A DNA stretch of 49,805 bases from an uncultured Ruminococcus sp. (GCA_949291345.1 CASEVP010000067.1:1-49805); one strand, 5' to 3'. Shown: positions 19,203 through 29,500, counted from the first letter of the stretch. Numbers and translations are program-made. The notes: generated from the sequence alone by a model not told the origin.

Positions 19203-19904
19203 ATGGAAAACCTAGGATATTTGCTACAGAATGAGGACATTCCGCAGGCAAGAAAACGGCAAAAAGAATATGATATTTCTTTGCAAATCGAAAACGTTTC
19301 AAAAACATATTTGACAACAAAACGTCTGATAGATATTGTGGTATCTTGTTTCGCAATCATTGTTTTTGCTATACCAATGCTGTTAATTTGTTTGGGAATT
19401 TTTTTACAGGATTTTCACAGTCCCATTTTCAAGCAAATTCGTGTCACCAAAGACGGCAGATTTTTCACAATGTACAAGTTTCGCACAATGTGTGTGAATG
19501 CAGAACAACAATTGCAAGCACTTCGTGCTGTCAACGAAGCAGACGGGCCTGTTTTTAAAATGAAAAACGATCCTCGTGTTACGCCGTTTGGTCGCTTTTT
19601 ACGACGTACTAGTCTGGATGAATTGACGCAGTTTTTCAACGTACTTAACGGCACTATGAGTTTGGTCGGGCCTCGTCCTCCTCTCCCGCGTGAGGTGGAG
19701 CTCTACACACCTTATCAAATGCATCGTCTGGATGTAAAAGGTGGCATTACTTGTTACTGGCAATGTTCAGGAAGAAGCAATATCATGTTTGATGAATGGG
19801 TTGAATTAGATTTAAAATACATACGTGATCGTTCCATTTCTACCGATACAAAAATTTTAATACAAACAGTGGGTGCCGTACTGCGTCGTGACGGTGCCGC
19901 ATAA
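19203..19904 (+). CDS. Undecaprenyl-phosphate sugar-1-phosphate transferase
   Basis: 233-residue bacterial sugar transferase that would start a lipid-linked glycan by moving a sugar-1-phosphate onto undecaprenyl phosphate. One membrane helix (about 47-68, after KRLIDIVVS) is followed by the catalytic domain with KFRTM, RTSLDELTQFFNVL and LVGPRP. This is the short, single-helix form. The start MENLGYLL has GGAGG six bases upstream; the ATG at 19146 has none. It stands alone, with no glycan cluster around it, between its own promoter and a strong terminator. Confidence 0.92.
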   Translation: MENLGYLLQNEDIPQARKRQKEYDISLQIENVSKTYLTTKRLIDIVVSCFAIIVFAIPMLLICLGIFLQDFHSPIFKQIRVTKDGRFFTMYKFRTMCVNAEQQLQALRAVNEADGPVFKMKNDPRVTPFGRFLRRTSLDELTQFFNVLNGTMSLVGPRPPLPREVELYTPYQMHRLDVKGGITCYWQCSGRSNIMFDEWVELDLKYIRDRSISTDTKILIQTVGAVLRRDGAA

Positions 19905-19949
19905 TTAAAATGTGCAAAAAAATAGCTGACAACATAAGCAATTACAATT

Positions 19950-19990
19950 AAAAAAGTTACATGGCAATAAATTTGCCATGTAACTTTTTT
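19950..19990. terminator. Bidirectional terminator
   Basis: Perfect 18-bp stem with a 5-base loop: six A's plus GTTACATGGCAA on the left and the complement ending in seven T's on the right. It serves the plus-strand sugar transferase and the convergent minus-strand GNAT gene. Confidence 0.93.
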
Positions 19991-20048
19991 TGCAAACAAA
20001 TATAAATCCAATAATTGAGGGAAAAACGCTGATCTTTTTAGCTACATG

Positions 20049-20522
20049 TTACGATTCTTTGCGGGGAAGTTTCTTTATCATTTGCTGATATCCCATATTA
20101 CTGTATCCCAAGCGCTCATATAACACCCTTGCACGAGTATTTTCTGGTTCCGTCTCCAGCCGAATTGCAGCTGCTTTTCCCTGCAATTTTGTTTCCAACC
20201 ACCGCAGAAAAAAACTGCCTAATCCTTTTCCTTGGTAGGAGGGACGAATATACAATTCCTCCACCCACACCACAATGCCGCCCATTTCATGCTGCATCAT
20301 GCGATTGGTCACTGCAAATCCCACCGCCTGGTCTTTGTCTTCAAAAATGTACCCTTCTAAATAATGGTGTGATCGCATCATTTCTGAAAATGCAATCGAA
20401 TGATACAGAGACGGAACCGGATGTAGTACTGCAGGAGAATGATAGAATTCTTCTGCCATGTTAAAAAATATTTTTGCATCCTTTTCTGATATTTCTCGAA
20501 ATGTCACTTTTTGTTCAGTCAT
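20049..20522 (-). CDS. GNAT-family N-acetyltransferase
   Basis: 157 residues forming a single GNAT fold. Motif A is VEELYIRPSYQGKGLG with the acetyl-CoA pyrophosphate-binding QGKGLG, followed by the ETEPENTRARVLYERLGY motif B. The substrate is unknown. Its start overlaps the stop of the TPM gene (ATGA), so it is the last gene of the SPFH/zinc-ribbon/TPM operon, and GGAGGTG precedes the ATG. It may acetylate a member of that module, but this is speculation. Confidence 0.88.
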   Translation of the reverse strand: MTEQKVTFREISEKDAKIFFNMAEEFYHSPAVLHPVPSLYHSIAFSEMMRSHHYLEGYIFEDKDQAVGFAVTNRMMQHEMGGIVVWVEELYIRPSYQGKGLGSFFLRWLETKLQGKAAAIRLETEPENTRARVLYERLGYSNMGYQQMIKKLPRKES

Positions 20523-21481
20523 CGATGATTTCCACCTCCGCCGTGATTTCCGCCAAAAGAGCTGCTATGGCTGCTTCCACCGCCTGCAATGCTGCTATTG
20601 TTATTGGAGGAAATCTTCGTTTTGCTTTGATATCGCCTTAGAAATTGGTCTGTTCTAACCGTATATTGCACAGATTGATCTTGAAGATAGTTATCCATCG
20701 CAAAAGCCTTTTTGAATCGGTAATGCATTCGTATGTTAAAAAATATGAACACACCTGCAACTACACCTATCAGCAAAGCGATCAAAGTTATGGTTTTCCA
20801 GCTGCATACCCCAGTGTATTCTGCTGGCAGTTTTGATACATTTCGCAAAACACCATCATCCAAAATTGTATACAAATTTGTATCACCATTGTACACATAA
20901 TAGGTTTCACTCGGAGTTCCCTTTTCTGCATAATATTGAACTTTTCCAAAAAACTGATCTAATGCCTCAGGAATATATTCCTCACCCATTGACAGATATG
21001 GGTTCATTGCATCAAACATATCCTGCATCCGATTACAGTCCTCTCCGTTGGAATAATAAAACTGACCCATTCCACTTGTAGAAATATGATCATACAGATT
21101 GGATTCTCCGGATAAATCCAGATACAGAAATATACCGTCCGTATTGATACCAAAATGATCGTCATATGTATTATCACAGAATTCAACTGTAGCGTTTTGT
21201 CCCATTGGCGTACTGCCAATCCACACACCAATATGCATTCCTGTTTCCTGTGCCGTTTCCTGTAGCGATGACCATACAATATCGTATTCTTCCGCAGTTA
21301 ATTTTTCCCCCTCATCGCATAAATATGCAATTTCCGTATCCGATTCCCGTCCATAAGCTGCACGATTTTCTGCATAAACGGTATTAATATGGGACATCGG
21401 TATGGAAAAAAGCCCGCTCGCTATGCATAAAACCATCCCCAACATCGCTGCCCCTGCCAGCATTTTATCCATCCATTTCAT
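20519..21481 (-). CDS. TPM-domain membrane protein (YdjH/YgcG-like)
   Basis: 320 residues. An N-terminal signal-anchor (about 8-30) is followed by an extracytoplasmic TPM-like domain (about 45-195; VWSSLQETAQETG, GVWIG, DGIFLYLDLS), a second membrane segment (about 233-252) and a basic, then Ser/Gly/His-rich low-complexity tail ending GGNHGGGGNHR. TPM proteins of this shape (YgcG, YdjH) have a Gly-rich C-terminus. It overlaps both neighbours by four bases, so the three are tightly coupled. The Bacillus homologue region helps recruit YdjI and PspA to the membrane; that role is inferred here from gene context. Confidence 0.78.
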   Translation of the reverse strand: MKWMDKMLAGAAMLGMVLCIASGLFSIPMSHINTVYAENRAAYGRESDTEIAYLCDEGEKLTAEEYDIVWSSLQETAQETGMHIGVWIGSTPMGQNATVEFCDNTYDDHFGINTDGIFLYLDLSGESNLYDHISTSGMGQFYYSNGEDCNRMQDMFDAMNPYLSMGEEYIPEALDQFFGKVQYYAEKGTPSETYYVYNGDTNLYTILDDGVLRNVSKLPAEYTGVCSWKTITLIALLIGVVAGVFIFFNIRMHYRFKKAFAMDNYLQDQSVQYTVRTDQFLRRYQSKTKISSNNNSSIAGGGSSHSSSFGGNHGGGGNHR

Positions 21482-22572
21482 CGAAACAGTATCCCTCCAA
21501 TTAGCAATACCAGCAAAAACACAACTACCATTCCGGTGGCGCTGGCAATCAATGCTTTCAGCACACTAAAAGGAGGCGTACCAGCCTGTGCACCAGTCTG
21601 CCCATTCATCGCAAAATGATATTCTTTCCCCCGATATTGAAAATTCATAAACCACACTGGCAAAAGAGCATATTCATGGTGCATATGTTTCAACGAGACA
21701 TTCTTCTTCGTCGTTACAAATGAACTATACCCTACAACCCCATTTCTTAAAATTTGTATACTCTTTTCCTCTATCCGCTGATGGATCCGAGGCAGTATAT
21801 CTTCATATTGTACATCATATTTTTGTGCCATAAAACCGCTGAGATACTGCATAGAAAAGGGTTTCATCTGCTCATACCGAAATGGCTCGATCGCATCCAT
21901 CAATGCATCTTCTATTTTTACTGACCCATCCGCCGGCACACCGACAAAGGGAATCAATGCACCACGTTCTACACGCCACTCTTCTGTCTCCGTAATACAA
22001 TATTCCCCAGAAGTCCAAGAACGCACTTTTTTCCCTAAACCACTTATATAAGAATCTGCATCACAATCGGTCAGCCAAAAAGGCACATACACTCCTGTCA
22101 TTGTTTGAAGTTGTTTTTCTGATGTAAATGCTTTCGGCAAAAACCAGTGTTTTTTACACCATTTCTGCATTCGCTCCAATGCCTCTTCTCGATGAATGAA
22201 AAAAGGAAGCACATATGCGGGACAATACTTGCCTGACAGCCTTCCCGCCAGTACGACAGGCGTATGGCAATAATAACAAAATGTTGCACTTGTTTCTGCC
22301 TCGGCAATGATCTGTGCCCCGCAATTCTGACAGGTATACAATCTTGCGCCTTCTTCAAACGCTTTCGTATCCTTTTCATTTTTCAGTGTCTCTGCCTCTG
22401 CATCCGCATTTTTCTGCGCCTGCTGTTCCATTTCCCGATACATTTGCTGCATCTCTGCTTCAGTATACCGACTGTTACAAAAATCACAGGCAAAATCTTG
22501 ATGTGCCGGATCAAATTGCAGCTCTGCACCACAGCTGGGACATTTATACTGTACTGTATTCAACCAATTCAC
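21478..22572 (-). CDS. Zinc-ribbon membrane protein (YdjG-like)
   Basis: 364 residues. Two zinc ribbons open the protein: CPSCG with CDFC (about 11-32) and CQNCG with CYYC (about 80-103). A coiled, Glu/Gln-rich linker lies between them, then a large soluble domain and one C-terminal membrane helix (about 340-360). The ribbon plus tail-anchor layout matches Bacillus YdjG. The longest frame begins at GTG 22572 with weak ribosome-site support; TTG at 22563, six bases after AGGTG, gives MNTVQYKCPSCG and may be the real start. It follows the SPFH gene by 79 bases and overlaps the TPM gene. Confidence 0.8.
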   Translation of the reverse strand: MNWLNTVQYKCPSCGAELQFDPAHQDFACDFCNSRYTEAEMQQMYREMEQQAQKNADAEAETLKNEKDTKAFEEGARLYTCQNCGAQIIAEAETSATFCYYCHTPVVLAGRLSGKYCPAYVLPFFIHREEALERMQKWCKKHWFLPKAFTSEKQLQTMTGVYVPFWLTDCDADSYISGLGKKVRSWTSGEYCITETEEWRVERGALIPFVGVPADGSVKIEDALMDAIEPFRYEQMKPFSMQYLSGFMAQKYDVQYEDILPRIHQRIEEKSIQILRNGVVGYSSFVTTKKNVSLKHMHHEYALLPVWFMNFQYRGKEYHFAMNGQTGAQAGTPPFSVLKALIASATGMVVVFLLVLLIGGILFR

Positions 22573-22651
22573 CTCATGTTCTTATCCTTGTCGGCTGTTT
22601 TATTGTTGGAGTTCCTATAAAAATTTTCTCCTCATTTCAAGTTCAACCGAA

Positions 22652-23923
22652 TTAACTGCGTTTTTTTCCGCACTGGTTGCAAAAATTGCCGGTATTCCTT
22701 GTGCCGCACGAACAAATCCATGTTCCTTGTTCTTTTGGCTTTGAACTGCCGCAATTGGAACAGAAATTCCCTGTATTTACCATACCGCACGAACAAGTCC
22801 AAGTTGCCTGTTCCGTCAATTTCGGTCTACCGCAGTTGGTACAAAATTTTCCCGTATTCGACATACCACAAGAACAGATCCAGTTATCTGCCGATGACTG
22901 CTGTGGCATAATGTTCTGTCCATTCTGCTGCATTTGCTGCATATTGGTTTGAGATGCACTTGCCATAAAATTTCCTGCACCTTGCATTCCCATTCCCATT
23001 GCCATAAACGCCTGACCTGCACCGGCAGTGTTCGAACCAGCATTCTGCAAGCCCTTGGCAATTGCGCCCTGTACATATCCTTCTCGTATCGTCGGATCAG
23101 ACATCATCGCCCCCTGATTTCGCATATTGATAAGCGCCTTACTCTCTTCATCGTAACTCAGACTGGCAATAGCTGCCGATACTATCTCCATCCCACGGGA
23201 CTGGTTCCACGCATCGTCCAGCACTTTGGACATATGTGTAGACAATTCCATGGTTTTAGATGGCAAAGCAGAAATCCGTACTCCCTCTACTGCCATTTCA
23301 CCGATTGCCGTTTGGAGCGCTGTCAGAAATTCTGCATTAAACTGCTCATCCAAATCTGCAAAATCCACCTTTACCGCATTTCTTGGAACCACTTCCATAA
23401 AAAATTTCAGCGGATCGGTAATCTTAACGGAATATGTGCCGTGGCATCGCACAAACAATTCTGCATTATAAAATCCGTCAAAGTACTGCAGCGGATTTCG
23501 CGTACCAAATCGGATGCCACGAATCTCCTGTAAATTGATAAAATACACCTGCTGTGATTTACCCGGCTGTCCCCCAAATCGAAAACGCGCAAACGTTTCC
23601 TGAATAGACTCTTTGAGTTCCCCATTGAACATAGACGGTGCCGTAGAAAGATATACCTCATAACACCCTTCCTCTGCTGTATAGTCCATAATCTGACCGC
23701 TATCCATCAGTATCATCATCTGATTAGGACCCACCTCTATCCGGGATCCATTGGTAATGATATCCGGTGTACCCTTTCGATTACTTCCGCGTTTACCTCT
23801 CGTTACCTGAATTCCTTTTGTAACAACGGTTGTAGGACCCATGTCTCCTGCCGTAATATACTCCAACCAAGAATCTGCCAAAACACCGCCCACTGCACCT
23901 GCTGCTGCTCGAACCAATCCCAT
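22652..23923 (-). CDS. SPFH-domain protein with three C-terminal zinc ribbons (YdjI-like)
   Basis: 423 residues. The N-terminal two thirds form an SPFH/virion-core-like domain (about 35-285, with EVGPNQMMILMDSGQIMDY). A Gly/Met/Gln-rich linker follows, then three nearly identical double-CxxC ribbons of the type W-CSCG--NTG-FC--CG (about 347-420). Bacillus YdjI has the same SPFH core and works with YdjG and YdjH in docking the phage-shock protein PspA. GGAGG precedes the ATG and a good promoter lies about 130 bases upstream. No pspA is adjacent. The three tandem ribbons look like recent internal duplications. Confidence 0.85.
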   Translation of the reverse strand: MGLVRAAAGAVGGVLADSWLEYITAGDMGPTTVVTKGIQVTRGKRGSNRKGTPDIITNGSRIEVGPNQMMILMDSGQIMDYTAEEGCYEVYLSTAPSMFNGELKESIQETFARFRFGGQPGKSQQVYFINLQEIRGIRFGTRNPLQYFDGFYNAELFVRCHGTYSVKITDPLKFFMEVVPRNAVKVDFADLDEQFNAEFLTALQTAIGEMAVEGVRISALPSKTMELSTHMSKVLDDAWNQSRGMEIVSAAIASLSYDEESKALINMRNQGAMMSDPTIREGYVQGAIAKGLQNAGSNTAGAGQAFMAMGMGMQGAGNFMASASQTNMQQMQQNGQNIMPQQSSADNWICSCGMSNTGKFCTNCGRPKLTEQATWTCSCGMVNTGNFCSNCGSSKPKEQGTWICSCGTRNTGNFCNQCGKKRS

Positions 23924-24053
23924 AATATACCTCCATTTATTGCATAATGCAGTTTTATTTCCACAAAATGCATATCTGTTTCATATTGATCCATTTCATA
24001 ATTTCTGCTTTTACTATCATTTTGAATATAAAAAGCGATGTATGATTAACGTA

Positions 24054-24082
24054 ATTATATCATAAACTACAATTTTATGCAA
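24054..24082 (-). promoter_or_regulatory. Promoter of the SPFH module
   Basis: Minus-strand TTGCAT (24077-24082), 17-bp spacer and TATAAT (24054-24059). Nothing further was recognised between 24083 and the terminator at 24247. Confidence 0.82.
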
Positions 24083-24246
24083 GAGTCACACACCTAAAAT
24101 GAAAGCAACACCATATAGATATTCAACATCGAAAATATAGTTTTTGATCGTATAAAGCCAATTATATGCCTTTATGGATTGTGTTTGAAGTCATTTGGCA
24201 TATGGAAAGAATTATACCTGCATTCGCGCAAAAATCACTCGGTATA

Positions 24247-24287
24247 AAAAAAGACTGCCGCACCTTTCGTACAACAGTCTCTTTTTT
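24247..24287 (-). terminator. Terminator after the Cys-rich membrane protein gene
   Basis: AAAAAAGACTG (24247-24257) pairs with CAGTCTCTTTTTT (24275-24287) with one bulged C; T-run on the minus strand. Confidence 0.8.
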
Positions 24288-24312
24288 GTTAAGCAATTAT
24301 TCAAACAAAAAT

Positions 24313-24657
24313 TTACTTCGTCGTCTCATCCGTCTGATCATCGGGTTCTTCCAAATGAGTTGGCATCTGGATCTCCATCGGCTGATCTGTTTCATCATCC
24401 GATTCAAGGGAGCATACACCGTCGGCACAGTGCATCACTGGTGTATCATCAGATGCTTTATCTGCATCTGTACCGCAGCAGCACATCTCATCTTCATCAT
24501 CCAGTGCATCGTCCAAAGCGCATCCGCCCTCCGGCAAATCGTCACAGTTGCAAACAGCTTCCATTTTCTTGTCATGCGCTTTCTTTAACGCATATATAGT
24601 TGCCGCCGAAGCAGCAACTGCAGAAACGATCATTGCAGCAACAATACTTCCTTTCAT
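24313..24657 (-). CDS. Small acidic, Cys-rich membrane-anchored protein, unknown function
   Basis: 114 residues, not recognised. A short N-terminal hydrophobic segment (about 5-23) is followed by a very acidic domain with seven cysteines: CNC, C, CCC and two single ones within about 50 residues (roughly 38-83). The Cys groups could bind metal or form disulfides. The start MKGSIVAAM has AGAGG seven bases upstream; the longer frame to 24684 lacks this. It has its own promoter and terminator, so it is an independently expressed single gene. No function is proposed. Confidence 0.75.
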   Translation of the reverse strand: MKGSIVAAMIVSAVAASAATIYALKKAHDKKMEAVCNCDDLPEGGCALDDALDDEDEMCCCGTDADKASDDTPVMHCADGVCSLESDDETDQPMEIQMPTHLEEPDDQTDETTK

Positions 24658-24783
24658 TTTGATACCTCTTTTCTCCGAAGCCAATTTTATTGTATCTTTG
24701 TTTCACATTCCATTCTTTTCGAGGCTCGGGGTTCAAAAAAAACGGCATTTCTCTACCAATTTTATTTTGGTTAGAATATATTT

Positions 24784-24812
24784 AGTATACCATATTTCAA
24801 AAAAAAATACAA
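24784..24812 (-). promoter_or_regulatory. Promoter of the Cys-rich protein gene
   Basis: Minus-strand TTGTAT (24807-24812), 17-bp spacer largely of T's, TATACT (24784-24789). Confidence 0.75.
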
Positions 24813-24906
24813 CCCCTATCACAAGCTTATTTTTCCGATTCTAAATTAGCTCAAAATATTCATACAAAATTCATAAAAATGCTATCTATCGCTAAACAAT
24901 CGTTCT

Positions 24907-26193
24907 TCAAACAAATTTTAATGCCTGTTGAAGATCCGAAATAAGATCATCTACATTTTCCAGACCAACAGAAATCCGAATCAAACCGCCATCAATACCG
25001 GCTGCAGCCAGCTGTTCTTCCGTCAGCTGCCTGTGTGTTGCTGATGCCGGATGCAGTACACAGGTACGGATATCCGCCACATGCACTTCGATGGATGCAA
25101 GTTGCAGTGCGTCCATAAATCGAACCGCTGCTGCTCTGCCGCCTTTAATAGAAATTGAAATTACACCACTAGTTCCGTCAGGCAGGTACTTCTGCGCCAT
25201 TGCGTGATATGGATCGTCCGGCAATCCCGGATAAGTAACCGACGCTATTTTATCCGAAGTCTTGAGCATTTTCGCCACTTGCAGTGCATTGGCGCAATAC
25301 TGCCGCATTCTTACCGGCAATGTTTCCAATCCCATATTCAGAAGAAAAGCCGAATGTGCAGAAGGATAACAGCCGAAATCGCGCATTAATTGCATCCTTG
25401 CCTTAATGATATAAGCCATATCACCGAAGTCACGGGTATATACGACACCATGATAAGATTCGTCAGGTTCTGTAAAATCAGGAAATTTTCCGCTTGCAGC
25501 CCAGTCAAACTTGCCGCTGTCAACAATGACGCCGCCGCCCTGCACTGCATGACCATCCATATACTTTGTGGTGGAATGGATGACAATATCTGCCCCAAAT
25601 TCAATTGGACGGCACAATACAGGTGTTGCAAACGTATTGTCGACAATCAAAGGAATTCCATTTTCGTGTGCCACTTTGGCAAATTTTTCAATATCAAACA
25701 CCGTCAATGCCGGATTGGCGATGGTTTCACCAAATACAACTTTGGTATTAGGCTGAATTGCCGCCTGAATTTCCGCCTCGCTTGCCAGCGGATCCACCCA
25801 GATCACATCAATACCAAAACGCTTTAATGTTACGCCAAATAAATTAATAGTGCCGCCATAAATTGTTGAAACGGACAAAATGCTGTCACCGGCACTGCAC
25901 AGATTCAGCACCGAAAGCAACGACGCCGCTTGTCCGCTTGTAGTAAGCATCGCCCCGACACCGCCTTCTAATGCAGCAATTTTCTTTTCTACGGCATCAC
26001 AGGTTGGATTGGCAAAACGAGAATACATGGGTTCTGTGGGCATGTCAAATAATTCTGCCACTTTTTCCGTAGAATCAAACCGGTATGTCGTACTAAGCAC
26101 AATTGGAATCGTACCTGGTCCGCCATTTTCCGGCGTATACCCTGCATGTAAACATTTGGTCTCTATTTTCGCATTTTCATTGCATGGCTGCAT
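24907..26193 (-). CDS. metY: O-acetylhomoserine sulfhydrylase / homocysteine synthase
   Basis: PLP enzyme of the Cys/Met metabolism family that makes homocysteine from O-acetylhomoserine and sulfide. The 428-residue length and opening ETKCLHAGYTPENGG are typical of MetY rather than the shorter MetB/MetC. The PLP lysine is in HSTTKYMDGH (Lys 210), and SRFANPTCDAVEKKIAALEGG is conserved. AGAGGAGG precedes the ATG. It has its own promoter. Neither a SAM riboswitch nor a T-box was recognised in its 130-base leader. Confidence 0.94.
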   Translation of the reverse strand: MQPCNENAKIETKCLHAGYTPENGGPGTIPIVLSTTYRFDSTEKVAELFDMPTEPMYSRFANPTCDAVEKKIAALEGGVGAMLTTSGQAASLLSVLNLCSAGDSILSVSTIYGGTINLFGVTLKRFGIDVIWVDPLASEAEIQAAIQPNTKVVFGETIANPALTVFDIEKFAKVAHENGIPLIVDNTFATPVLCRPIEFGADIVIHSTTKYMDGHAVQGGGVIVDSGKFDWAASGKFPDFTEPDESYHGVVYTRDFGDMAYIIKARMQLMRDFGCYPSAHSAFLLNMGLETLPVRMRQYCANALQVAKMLKTSDKIASVTYPGLPDDPYHAMAQKYLPDGTSGVISISIKGGRAAAVRFMDALQLASIEVHVADIRTCVLHPASATHRQLTEEQLAAAGIDGGLIRISVGLENVDDLISDLQQALKFV

Positions 26194-26329
26194 AATTAAT
26201 TCCTCCTCTTATACAATACCCGTTACAAAATGTAAAATTTTGTTCTCATAAAAAAGATTTATGCATTTTCAAGCTTTCTTTAAATAGATCAAAATCAAAT
26301 CCAATAGGAGAACATGTTTGAATACACAT

Positions 26330-26358
26330 ATTATACCACAAATCCTGTATCTTGTACA
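26330..26358 (-). promoter_or_regulatory. Promoter of metY
   Basis: Minus-strand TGTACA (26353-26358), 17-bp spacer and TATAAT (26330-26335). The leader of about 130 bases holds a small ACAAAAT/ATTTTGT hairpin. Between 26359 and the terminator at 26493 nothing was recognised. Confidence 0.72.
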
Positions 26359-26492
26359 GACCCTTCTTTTTGATGTCCTGTCATAGATTTTACGTATAGG
26401 GTATTGGCATATCTTACGCAATTTGAGTTTTTCAAATGCATGCACAACATTTAATTCATGAATCAATTTACTGGAAGTACAAGAATTTTTCC

Positions 26493-26528
26493 AAAAAACA
26501 TGGCATCATGATTTCTCACAATGCCATG
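26493..26528 (-). terminator. Terminator after the YfhO-family gene
   Basis: CATGGCAT (26499-26506) and ATGCCATG (26521-26528) form an 8-bp stem with a 14-base loop, followed on the minus strand by six T's. Confidence 0.82.
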
Positions 26529-26582
26529 CTGGTTCATGCAATTCTTAAGCTAAAAACATTTTTTGCATGCAAAAGAATCACC

Positions 26583-29500
26583 TTACGATTTTTCCTTTTT
26601 TTCTGCTTTTTTCTTTTCAATCTCTGCTTTTTTGGATGCGAATTCCGTATCGGTCAAAATCCCCTGTCGGTGCAGCGCCTCCAGATTCTTCAGCAAATCT
26701 TGTACTTCATCTTTTTGTGGTGTACTGGTCGCAGCATTTTTGGAACTCAGTTTGATACGCTTCTTCGCTTCTTCCTCTTTGCGTCTCTTTTCATTCGCAA
26801 TCTCAACTAGCATTGCCGCATACCGTTTACGGTCACCAAACCAGAAGAATACCATCAATACAACACCACCGCACAAGAGTGCTATACCGATCCACCATCC
26901 CGGAGGCGTGTAGGTCATAGTGACAGTATGCGTTCCAGCCGGTAAACGAACGGCAAGCAGTGCGTTTACCGCAACAATTTGTCCGGTATCACCTTCCTGG
27001 TTTTCCAATTTAATGGTACCATCTTCCTGTTCCACTTCCTGCACCAAATTATCGACCTTTTTGCCATCAATTTTAACAGTCCATCCCGGCTCATACGGAA
27101 TACTTGTCAGCATCAGCTGCCCTTCTTCTGCCGTAATGGTACCGGTCAGTTTCCGGTCATTACATTTGTCTTCATCCAATTGCCACTGATTCTGCTTTAA
27201 AATATCAATATCCTGTTGGAATAAATCGGGATGATAGGTGTAGAACAGTGCATTATTAAAGATGGTAAACTTTTCACTGTTGGCAACCGTCATACGGAAC
27301 GTAATCTTCGTACCTGGTTCAAAAGATCCCAGACGAATTGCAACATAGTTATCGTTTTCAAAATACTGTCCTCTGCCCTCAAAACCACCGTTAGAAGTAG
27401 CATATTTATCCGCTTCACTCCAAGTAAATTCACCGCTGTTCGTTTCTTTCCACGCCGTTTCATCCGCAGCCCATTCTGCCTCATTCCAGGTAGCCATCCA
27501 CAGATTTACTTCTCTCTGGAATTCCGTTTTGATGTAAATATAAATTGGATCGCTCGAATCAGCCACAAGATGGAAATCAATAGTCGGATCACCATCTCCG
27601 GTCACTTCATACTTCTTGCCAGCGCCATACGGGCTTTCTGTCAAAGCCGGGCTGACAATTGGCTCTTCTGCCAGATTAAGCGGTGTATAGTATTCATGCC
27701 ATGATGCAAAATTTCCTGACTCATCAAACGTGGTATTGCCGCTCAGTGTACTCATAAAGATATTTTGGCTATTGAAAGGATTGTCATTTCCTAGATGATC
27801 TATTTTCAACATATCCTCATCTACCATATAACCAATGGATAAGGCATTCGTATTTTCATATGCTGTAATGGTTTTTTCCAAATCATTTTCGTTCGTATAG
27901 TCATATGTCCACTTTGCCGCATAGTCCTCATTTAAACGGCGCTGCTGATCGAAAGAATCGCCTCTATCCAGCACATATTTAATACCCAGCAATGAATCTG
28001 CTAATTCAGAGTTGCCATCATAGCGGCTATAGTAACTCTTGGTAGAATAACCCAGTGTCTCCAAAAAAGTGAGAATTCTTGCATTCATAACGGAACTGGA
28101 GTGGGAAATTCCCTTTAATCCAAAAGCTGCGTTATCGTTTACACAACGATAGAATGTCTTTTCCGCACGGTAAAAACCCGGATCCTCTTCTTCCATCTTT
28201 TCTGTTGCAGCCCGTCCATTCTGGATATAATTCTGGTAAGATGCGCGGGTGGAATATGCCACCTCTTCGTCGATATCATTCATGGAATCCACTGCATTAT
28301 ATGTTGCTTCACCGCATACCATCACTAACAATAAAGATGTCATAAAGATATTGGCACCCTTTTTATTAGACACAATTTTTCCGCCCATCATAAAGTACAG
28401 CAATATCAAATAGACTGCCATTAATGCGGCAGAAATCCAAACAGCACCCTTAGCCATCTGCTCAAACTTCATGCCGGCAACAACTGCAATAACAACAGCC
28501 ATGCAGACCGCCGAACCTAAAAGATGTTTCTTCTGCAGTCCTTTCAAGTTGGCAAATGCAGTTGCCGCCATTGTCAAGAATATAAAAGATAACAAGAATG
28601 AATAACGGAACGGAAGCCAGTTCGGTACTTGTCCGCCGTGCCACATCATGTCCACCGGTGTAATAAGCATACACATCAGCATCACGAAGAGCAACAGGCT
28701 ATAGCCCACTTTTTTCTTACGCGAAATACCCTTATTCATATAAAACAATGGGAGTAGCACGACCGTCAGAAGGCCACAATAAATCTCTGGTTTTCCCTGT
28801 ACATTGACCGAATCATACTGTGCCGGCAGCAACTGCGGAAACAGGTCAAGAATATCACAAAGCAATACTAACAGTGGAGAATCCTGTCCGTTTTCCAAGA
28901 GTTTTTGGCTAAGCGGGAAAGACTGGAACCGAAAACTGTAATCAGGATCTGTAAAGTCAAACTTACCTAATTTCAATGCATTGTATACCGGAAGCAACAT
29001 AAACGCCGCACAAGCCAATGCAATGGCACTGGAATACGCCATTCTAATTAATGCAGTGACATAATCATAACCCTTTCTCTTTTTGTCACTGCCTGCAAAT
29101 AAGTAGAAAAAGAAGTACAATGCAACAAAAATACAGATCATATAACCGATGTAAAAATTTGCTACACACATCAAAGCAAGCGGAATGATCAGATTCAATC
29201 TTCTGCCGTCATCCACTAGGTACTCAATTCCCAGCATGATCAGCGGCAAAAACACCAATCCATCCAGCCACATGGGGTCAATCAGCTGAATGACTGCGTA
29301 TGCCATCATTGCATACATCGTCGAAAATATCAAAGACGGATATGCACTGACATTTTTACTCTTTTGCAAAAAGTAATTGAATGTCACGCCTGCTGCGCCA
29401 AGTTTGCACAACTGCATGATCAAAAGACTGCTCAACATGAATTTTTCCGGAAGCAGCAGAACAATCAGCGTAAAAGGACTTGCGAGGTAATAGCCGATAA

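Noticed and set aside
26194..26329. SAM riboswitch or T-box in the metY leader
   Set aside because: No SAM-I core, T-box motif or terminator-antiterminator pair was seen; only a small AT hairpin.
26239..26329. Leader-peptide-like frame right after the metY -10 box
   Set aside because: Its ATG directly abuts TATAAT and so lies upstream of the expected start site.
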